A DNA stretch of 64,000 bases from Pegea sp. RAD2-039. Lineage: Eukaryota; Chordata; Thaliacea; Salpida; Salpidae. The notes beneath the pieces are model-generated. The model had not been told where the DNA came from. It saw only the letters and a list, made by a program, of their open reading frames with translations, and ran no database searches. Numbering within the stretch: position 1 is the stretch's first letter; the number at the start of each line of letters is the position of its first letter. The position numbers and the translations under genes are program-made. Shown here piece after piece: positions 46,201 to 64,000 of the stretch. The stretch covers positions 62,001-126,000 of the forward strand of contig JAQGEQ010000272.1 in NCBI GenBank assembly GCA_034620365.1, given 5' to 3'.

Positions 46201-48522
46201 TTATATGGTTTTCACCCTAATCTATATATCTTCCCAACTTTTTTGCAAACCAACTTTTTAGCTGTTTGATTGATTTATATTTTGTGATTTAATTTTCAGA
46301 TGGGATGATATTAAATGTTTAGGGAATTCTTCAACTTTATTAGAAGTTACACTAGATGGAAATCCAATTACAAGTGATATCAACTACAAACAAGTCATAA
46401 TAAAAAGCATATCACAACTTCGACAACTAGACATGAAACGGATAACTGTAATAATTTTCAACTATTTGTCAACTTGGTTTGATAAAAACTTTATTCAGGA
46501 CGAAGAAAAGCGTGTTGCTAACTTATTAATTAAAAGAGAAGAGGAAAGGAAACGAGAACTTCACCGACAGGTTCTTATGAACCTAAAAAAAGATTTTTGT
46601 TGTCGACTGTTCTAACATTTAGTTGTAAATCTTGTAGACTCTTGTTAAGGAGAAAAAACGTCTAGCTATCAAAAATGCAGCTTTAAGATGGAAAGCAGAG
46701 TTTTCTTTTAATAAAGTCAATCAAGTTGATAAAGCTGAGAGTTCTCTTGTATATAGCAACACAAAGCACAACTACTCACTTGAACAGAAGTAAATTTCAT
46801 ATTTTTTTCATGATTTATGGATTTCTAAACTTGTATCTTGAGTTGTGGTTGAAATTTATCAGTCCCATAAAAATAATTGATCTACAAATAAATAGATATT
46901 TTTTTATTGAATATTTATTCCTTTTAAAGATATTTGGAATCAAATATCAATTGTAAATAGAATTGATCTTCTCTTAGAGCTGATATTTGAAACTTGTTTA
47001 ATCTTCACTAAATGTCTGACTTTTTATATAATATTATCAAATTTTAACATCAGTTTTTCTTTCACCTAAATTGAAATATAACTGATGAATTTTTTAACTT
47101 AATTTGTCTTCTTTAAACTAAAAGTAATTTTTCAGACTTGATAAAGATGATAGATCTTGGTTGACATCAGTAGCAAGTTGGGCAACAGAACAAGCTGAAT
47201 ACAAAATATCTTCATCTTCGAATTCGTCAGTTGATTGTTGTGTGAAGTTGACTCTAACTTCGAAATTTCATTTCTAGAGTTACTCTGAATTCTTTAGACG
47301 TTTCTCAATCTTTTTTAGCTGAAATTGAAAATAATCATTTGTTCTTATTCGGTCCAAAATCTACAGAATATTTAGACAAAAATTTGGGTAATATTATCAG
47401 TTTATAAAAACTTTTGAAACATTTTAATTGTTTCTAGGAACTCAAGTCTCATCTTCAGTCACTACTGTTGTCATTCAGTTTTTATACTTTGATGATTTTG
47501 TAGTATGTTTTGATAAATTACGTCTAAAGTTTCCTAATATAACAGTGAGTCAATATTAAACTAAATTTTTAATGATTTTCAAACTTTTTTATTGATAGCA
47601 TGTGGTTTTAAAAGATTGTGGCATTTCTTCATTTCGTCAAGTTAATTGTTTAGCACAACTAAAAAAACTAAACTCTCTAACAATTGATTGTGGCGAGGGA
47701 AACCCCCTAACTGAGTTCATACTATGGAAATTTTACTGTATATTTCGGTTATCACATTTTCCACTATTAAAATTAAACGGACAAGAAGTAAGTGTTCACT
47801 TGTTTAATACTGTTTCTGTCATGTTTTTATCTAGGTCACATCAGACCATATATCGAAATCAGAGAAAATTTTTGGTTCTTTATCATTAGCCAGTACTTCA
47901 AAATTATCTCAATATCGTTTGTCTACTCTTTACAATACAATAAAAACACCACAAACTTCTACTCAAGTGGTTGGTGGTAGTAAGGAGGTAAAGAAGAAGA
48001 CCATAAGTAAAGTTTCTTTTATTATTTTCCTGATTAAGTTGTTGCTCTGAATTATTTGATGAATTAGTTCTTTTTGATTGACTGATTTGATATTTTAAAC
48101 TAGTTTAATTTATTCGATGATTTTATTTATTTTTGAAATTATTTTCTATAAATGTTTACAGCTAAAGAAACTAATTTAGAGAATAGTGAATCACTTGGCA
48201 AGATTGCTCTACAATATTTACCATCTAAACGTATACAGCTCGACAAATTGGTAAATTTTTAAATTATTTCTAAAAAATCAGCTTAAATCAGATATTCATT
48301 GAATTACAGAATCATCAGATAAGACACTCAGTTGTAAAAGATTTTATCGAAGATATTTCTGCTAGCGTTTGTTCAATAGAGCTAAAACAAAACAACTTTT
48401 TTCAACTATGGCCTCAAATCTTTATTGAAATGGTAACAGACTGTGTGATAGAGATGAATAATTTGGAAAAATACGTTCAAAATGAGTCTGAAATATTTTA
48501 TAATCCAGAAATTACATCTTAA
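43267..48522 (+). CDS. LRRC49: leucine-rich repeat-containing protein 49
   Basis: LRRC49 is a subunit of the tubulin polyglutamylase complex with TTLL1, acting at centriolar satellites, cilia and neuronal microtubules (family knowledge). Likely first exon starts at ATG 43267 (MYQGSRVRSRN); the second (43674-43826) contains RYIIPERLTREQ. The core matches the vertebrate protein closely: LKVCPIIEGEDVLRLLNLQH, NRLIFLDLYDNNIED, LRVLMLGKNRIKKINGL, LDVLDLHGNHI, LRVLNLAGNHL, LTELNLRRNNI and LRLFLSFNDISKW, i.e. successive 22-residue SDS22-like repeats over about 44970-46430, capped by QLRQLDMKRIT. A coiled segment rich in E/K/R follows (46500-46730), then FILWKFYCIFRLSHFPLLKLNGQEV (split by codons near 47720-47790) and the C-terminal helix NNFFQLWPQIFIEMVTDCVIE. 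The stop is at 48520-48522. The start exon is the least certain part because the N-terminus is poorly conserved. Confidence 0.9.
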
Positions 48523-50570
48523 TTTTCACAATTTTTTCAATCATCAACTTTAAAGTTCAAAGGTCAACTAATGTAGCAGTCATTTCTTTAATTCAATCCT
48601 TTCAATTTTATAGCTCTACATCATTTTCACTGTCTTTTAAACTTCTTTTATTTTCTCTTTATATCAAAAAGCTTAAAAGCAATATGAAGTGTTTGCAAGC
48701 CACTGTGAAGAGCTTTTCTTCAATATGCATTCTGTTTACATTTATATATTTGCCCATTTCATTCTATAGATTGAAATTTTTTCATAACCTACATCGTGTA
48801 TTTTATAATTCAATAAAATTATTTAACTTTGAACATTTTGTCTCATGTCACAATGTCAGCAAGTTATCTGAAATATGTGAGAGAGATGATTAAATTTCAC
48901 CAAAGATCAAGGTTAGAAGGTTTCTGTAATCCAAATTAAAGGTATAGGAATAAAAAGTAATAATATTGTACTTCTGTTTCTTTTCCAACTAAAACAACTG
49001 CTAATAAATCTTTTGCTTTTAAGCTCCTTTATAAAACAGCTTCAAAAATAGAATCAAAAATAAATCCATGAATTAATTATCAGAAAAATAATAAAAAGTC
49101 AATTTCTGTAATTCAATAATTAATGAATGACAATTTACTTTAGAAAATTCAGTGATATTTGATTAATAGAAATAAAACTATCGTTTTATAGATATGCATT
49201 TTAGCTAGTAATATTAGATTTAATTTATAGATCATTATCTGAGTTTTATGGAGATTGATTTCAAGGATTTATTTTGAAAATTTATTCTTATTGTGGATTT
49301 TTCTAACTACTAACAAATCCCACAACTAAAATCACCAAATGCAAGTTTATTTCTTAAGCTCAATTTTTCTGCAGGCATTTCTATTTGAAATTTTTTTTCA
49401 GGTTATATTCTAGTGATTAGGTTTATAAGTTGTTATAAAAAAAATTTTATTAAGTGATTTGTATATTATTATTGATAAATTATTTTGCTTGGATAAGAAA
49501 TCGATTCAAACTTTTAGGGTTTTGTTACAATAAAAATCTTTGATAAAAAGAAAAGTTTTGGATGAAAGTAAAGACTATGTTTTAAAAGTTGATGACATTA
49601 AAATAAAAGTTATGATAGCTCTGTTAAAAAAGAAACAGAAAATTATCAATTTTATTTAAAAGCAAAAAATTTAGTGAAATAAAACTGATAAGAATCTATT
49701 AAGAAATCATTAGAAATAGCTTTACCCAACAACAGCTAGGAATGTGATTATAAATGGAACAGTATACAGCCTAACAATAGATAGCAGATAACTGATCTCA
49801 GCTTTTAAGTAAAAAATCAATTTTTATATAAAAACTTACATCTGACGTGATAATTTTCTTTAATTAATATTTGATAAGAGTTATAATTAAATGCTGCAAT
49901 CGAAATTATATTTAAAATAGCTATCGCCAATTTTGTAAAATTTTGATTAATTATGGTTGAAAATATTTACTTTGAAAAACATCTAATCGATACAAGACTA
50001 CGTTATATAAAAAAAAAGAAGAACAATTTTGAAAATTAATCTGGTAGAAAATTTGTTTCATCAATTGAAAAATTAGGTTTTTTTGTTTTTAAAGTTAGTT
50101 TTATGAACTATACCGTTTTCAAAATTAGATGGCAGCTGAAACTACTATAGCTTAATTTGTAAAATGTATATAAATATAAACAGGGTTAAAATATCTAGCA
50201 ACCTTTTATAAAGATTTATTTTTTCTACTATTTATTTTATTTTGAATCATTGTTTAGTAAATTGTTTTATATTTTTTATTTATTTTATATATATTTTTTA
50301 TATTTTGTAAGTTTGATATTTGTTTTGTTTTACCAATCGAACTTAATATTATTTATTAACTGTGACATTTCTAAGTGTAAACATTAATCTTTTTATATGA
50401 TAATTGATAATAATAGAATATTTGTTTACTATTTAACACTGTTTGTAATACATTTACTATTGAAATGATAAAATAACAAATCACTTTTAAGAGTTATTTA
50501 TTTTTGAACTTATTTGTAGATATAATTTTCAAAGAAACATTCTAGAGAAGCGCTTTTAGAATCAGCATTT
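48523..50570. other. spacer between LRRC49 and the RING gene
   Basis: About 2 kb of AT-rich sequence. It contains the LRRC49 3' UTR and upstream DNA of the RING gene. The open frame at 48684-48893 shows no family features and is not called. Confidence 0.55.
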
Positions 50571-50996
50571 ATGAATCAGAAAAACTCCACTGCACTATAC
50601 TCTGTATGTGAGATTGAAGAAGACGATGAAAAAGACTTTTTTGATCCTTTCAACACTCGTTGGTTACGTCTTATCGAAATCAAAACAGAAAAATATCTAC
50701 AGGAAAGTATGCAACGCCGCATAGAAGCGCTTGAAAGAGAATCATATAATTATTTCCATCAAGTCCAGGCGACAGTAGACCAGCTGGAAGAAGATGAAAT
50801 AAGGAATCTTCAAACAGTATATAATAATGAAGAAGTGGACATGTATTGTGTTATTTGTTTTGACAAATTTGCATTGAAAGAAATTGTTTTATTGCCTTGC
50901 AAACATAAGCTACACAAAGGTTGCGCAGAAAAATTGTTTTTAACTACCAGAAAATGTCCCCTATGTAGAAAAGATGTAAGCCAAAAAGCAATCTAA
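50571..50996 (+). CDS. RING-H2 finger protein, putative E3 ubiquitin ligase
   Basis: Intact single-exon ORF of 141 aa. The N-terminal 90 residues are acidic and helical, with a probable coiled coil (KYLQESMQRRIEALERES to QATVDQLEEDEIRNLQ). A C-terminal RING-H2 domain follows at about residues 92-137: CVIC, then CKHKLHKGC and CPLC, giving the C-x2-C...C-x-H-x2-H-x2-C...C-x2-C ligand set. All eight zinc ligands are present, and the Ile and Pro that usually contact the E2 (CVIC; CPLC) are kept, so E3 activity is plausible. The substrate is unknown. No transmembrane helix is visible, unlike many small RING-H2 proteins. The lack of introns in a window of intron-dense genes suggests a retrocopy origin or a lineage-specific gene. 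Not assigned to a named orthologue. Confidence 0.85.
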   Translation: MNQKNSTALYSVCEIEEDDEKDFFDPFNTRWLRLIEIKTEKYLQESMQRRIEALERESYNYFHQVQATVDQLEEDEIRNLQTVYNNEEVDMYCVICFDKFALKEIVLLPCKHKLHKGCAEKLFLTTRKCPLCRKDVSQKAI

Positions 50997-52767
50997 CTTT
51001 ATAAAATCTTTAACCAGTCACAAAAAATAAAACTTTGACTGCTTTCTTGATTTAAAATTTAACAATTGTTGATTAATTGTTTCACGAATTGCAAACTTCA
51101 ATCAAATTGTTTTTTATTTTTGCTTAAGTGGTACGCCAGAACTTTTTTTTATGTTTTTCATTTGCATAAAATTTTCACTAATGCTTTATATTTGTATTAA
51201 TTTCCACAAAGGGGGAATACTATGTATTTATTGTTTGAAGTTATTTCTAAATTACTGAATCTCCTAAAGTAAAGATGCTAAAAATAAGAAACGCAGCAAT
51301 TTTAATTAAAGCCGCCAAACAAACATAGACCTTTTAAAAATATATCACGAAAGCTTTTTATGATGTCAGATCAAGAACAAAGGCGTTTTTTTTATAAAAA
51401 TACTGTGATAAATTTTGTTCTAACGTTTTGAGAAAAGGATCATTCATCATCATCAACCTCCATCAAAACAAAATATTCTTTCAGAAGATTTTGAGTTCTA
51501 AGAATAGTGCATGTACGCACAGACTAACGTTTAATGAAGGAAACACTACATTTAGGAGTCATAAAACAACCTAACTGACTTTTTCCCTTTTTTATATTAT
51601 CAAAATTTTATGTAACTGTTCACTGGTATATACTTTGAGGATTACCGAAATCCCATGTGTTACATCTTTTGCTATCTATATTTCAAACTTAATAGATATT
51701 ATTTGTGAGAATGTGTATTAGCAAGAGGTGCTATATTCAGGCACCCTCCTTCGCATTTATTGAAATAAATAAAACAACTCGATAAGTTTTATATAATATA
51801 TTTTAGCAAAGACATGAGAGCAAAAAACGAAACTGGTTTATCATTTTTGTAAGAAATTTGTATGGTATATTTGAATCAGGTGACAGTAGAATATTTTGCC
51901 GCTTACGTAAAAGTATCATTCTTAACTGCCTTATGAAGTCTGAATGTGGTGTTGTTGGTAGCTTTGTTGATAGTCGCCTTCTACAAATTGAATACAGCTC
52001 TATATATTGCGTGGAGACGACCTAAGCGCTTGCAGAAAGCTTAAATATTTACAGACAAATTGTTCATTGCTCTGAATCAGTACCGTCTTGTTTAACGAGT
52101 TCTAAGTATTTTGTAAAATTTACCAAACTTAATTTATTTAATAAAATAGTTTGTTTCAGGTATTTTCGTCAAAAAACACATTTAATAATCACATTTTTAA
52201 AACTTGAACTAATATGAGAAATTTCATGTAGCTGTACCTATTATATATATTAATAATTATAGTTATGGTTGCAATAATTTTTATTCAAAGCACAAATATA
52301 TTGCACAAACTTTTTGTAATATATATTTACTAAATATAAGTTGAATACTTTATAATAATCTGGGTATTGATAGAAAACTATGTTACAATTGTATAAAACG
52401 TATTTGATAGAACTTAACAAGTTTGTAAAGTCTTAGCTATGTATAAGCACAAAGAAAGCAATAAAGTTACTGCAGCATGTTTACATAAGTATTGATCAAA
52501 TGGTTTATATTAATTAGCTAGTATTTACACTTAGCCTTTAATAAAAAGCAAAAATAACAATAATCATAAGAAGCGATTTGAATAATTCAATAAACTTTCA
52601 GCTTCCACTAAATTTTGTTTAAAAACATACTGCAAGTAATCATGAAAATCTAACTGAAGTGTAACTTGTGAAATAATGCAAGGCCATCGTTACATAGGTG
52701 TGAGAGCTCTAAAAGCGAAAAAATATAAACATGTGTAGGTCGCCGATCAGTAATTATTGATGTACTG
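50997..52767. other. spacer between the RING gene and ferlin copy B
   Basis: About 1.8 kb. Most is AT-rich. A patch at about 51890-52100 is distinctly less AT-rich and has an open frame of about 45 codons (about 51893-52029), but no recognised domain or splice context. It could be a decayed element or exon. Confidence 0.5.
51026..51031 (+). terminator. poly(A) signal of the RING gene
   Basis: AATAAA 30 nt after the RING stop codon, well placed for 3'-end formation. Confidence 0.5.
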
Positions 52768-63672
<10,905 letters not shown>

Positions 63673-63710
63673 CTTAAACATAGGAAGTGTTATTCCTTAA
63701 TCGTTTACAT

Positions 63711-64000
63711 CAACGATAAACGTGTAAGTGATAAATTTCATGAAATCATGAATGTTATGATTTTTCTAAATATTTTAGTCGTATTTCAGATTTTATAGCT
63801 AAAATTTAAAAGTGTAAAAAAAGAGAAAACTTTACAAATTGTTTCAGTTGTATTGAAGTTACTGATATTTTTTCTTAACTTTTAAAACTGACTTTTTGAT
63901 GATTATCAAAAGATGAATTTTAATTTTTATTGGAAACTCAATGACCACAAAAACAAAAAAATAATCTTTGATCAAATAAAAGTTCAAAATGTGACATTTG
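63711..64000. other. unique sequence beyond the right arm
   Basis: AT-rich DNA not matching the region upstream of 9590. No exon recognised; probably an intron or upstream region of ferlin copy B. Confidence 0.5.

Overview
This is nuclear DNA from an animal. Genes are split by very short GT-AG introns, mostly about 35-60 nt, with a few long ones. Base composition is strongly AT-rich, the genetic code looks standard, and the gene set is metazoan: AP-2 sigma, CPSF160, SWEET/SLC50, LRRC49, ferlins and a Notch-type xylosyltransferase relative. The combination of tiny introns, AT-rich spacers and ciliary genes would fit a small invertebrate (flatworm, rotifer or similar), but I cannot fix the lineage from sequence alone.

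Layout. 1233-2345 (+): single-exon GT8 glucoside-xylosyltransferase-like protein that has lost its metal-binding DXD motif. 3089-3766 (+): AP2S1, complete in two exons. 3767-8546: AT-rich spacer. 8547-19769 (+): type I ferlin (dysferlin/myoferlin class), copy A. 22156-28671 (+): CPSF1. 28701-29801 (-): SWEET sugar transporter, tail-to-tail with CPSF1. 30686-31519 (+): small EGF-domain gene or gene remnant. 33334-36247 (-): unrecognised acidic, partly disordered protein. 36324-41937 (-): divergent WD-repeat-like protein, just upstream of the previous gene and possibly joined to it. 43267-48522 (+): LRRC49, divergently arranged with the WD-like gene. 50571-50996 (+): single-exon RING-H2 protein. 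52768-63672 (-): ferlin copy B, in inverted orientation, 5' end outside the window.

The main feature is the inverted ferlin pair: two arms of about 10-11 kb (about 9.59-19.59 kb and 53.0-63.71 kb) around a 33-kb core. Many introns are identical or nearly so between the arms, yet several exons, the linker between the DysF and C2D domains, the transmembrane exon and the last exon differ clearly. Divergence is therefore patchy and in places higher in coding sequence than in adjacent introns. That is the reverse of normal expectation and suggests gene conversion of an older duplicate with paralogue-specific patches kept or selected. Copy B has an extra multi-exon linker with a 9-nt microexon, a SUMO-interaction-like motif and a basic cluster. 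Both copies share a 33-nt in-frame acidic cassette exon, preceded by a TGCATG (RBFOX-type) element in an unusually long intron.

Functional reading: ferlins act in calcium-dependent membrane fusion and repair, AP-2 sigma in clathrin endocytosis, LRRC49 in the tubulin polyglutamylase complex, and CPSF1 in mRNA 3'-end formation. There is no sign that neighbours form a pathway. The possible exceptions are the divergent LRRC49/WD-like pair and the co-oriented pair at 33-42 kb, which could be an operon or one gene. I see no tRNA, rRNA, CRISPR array or intact transposon.
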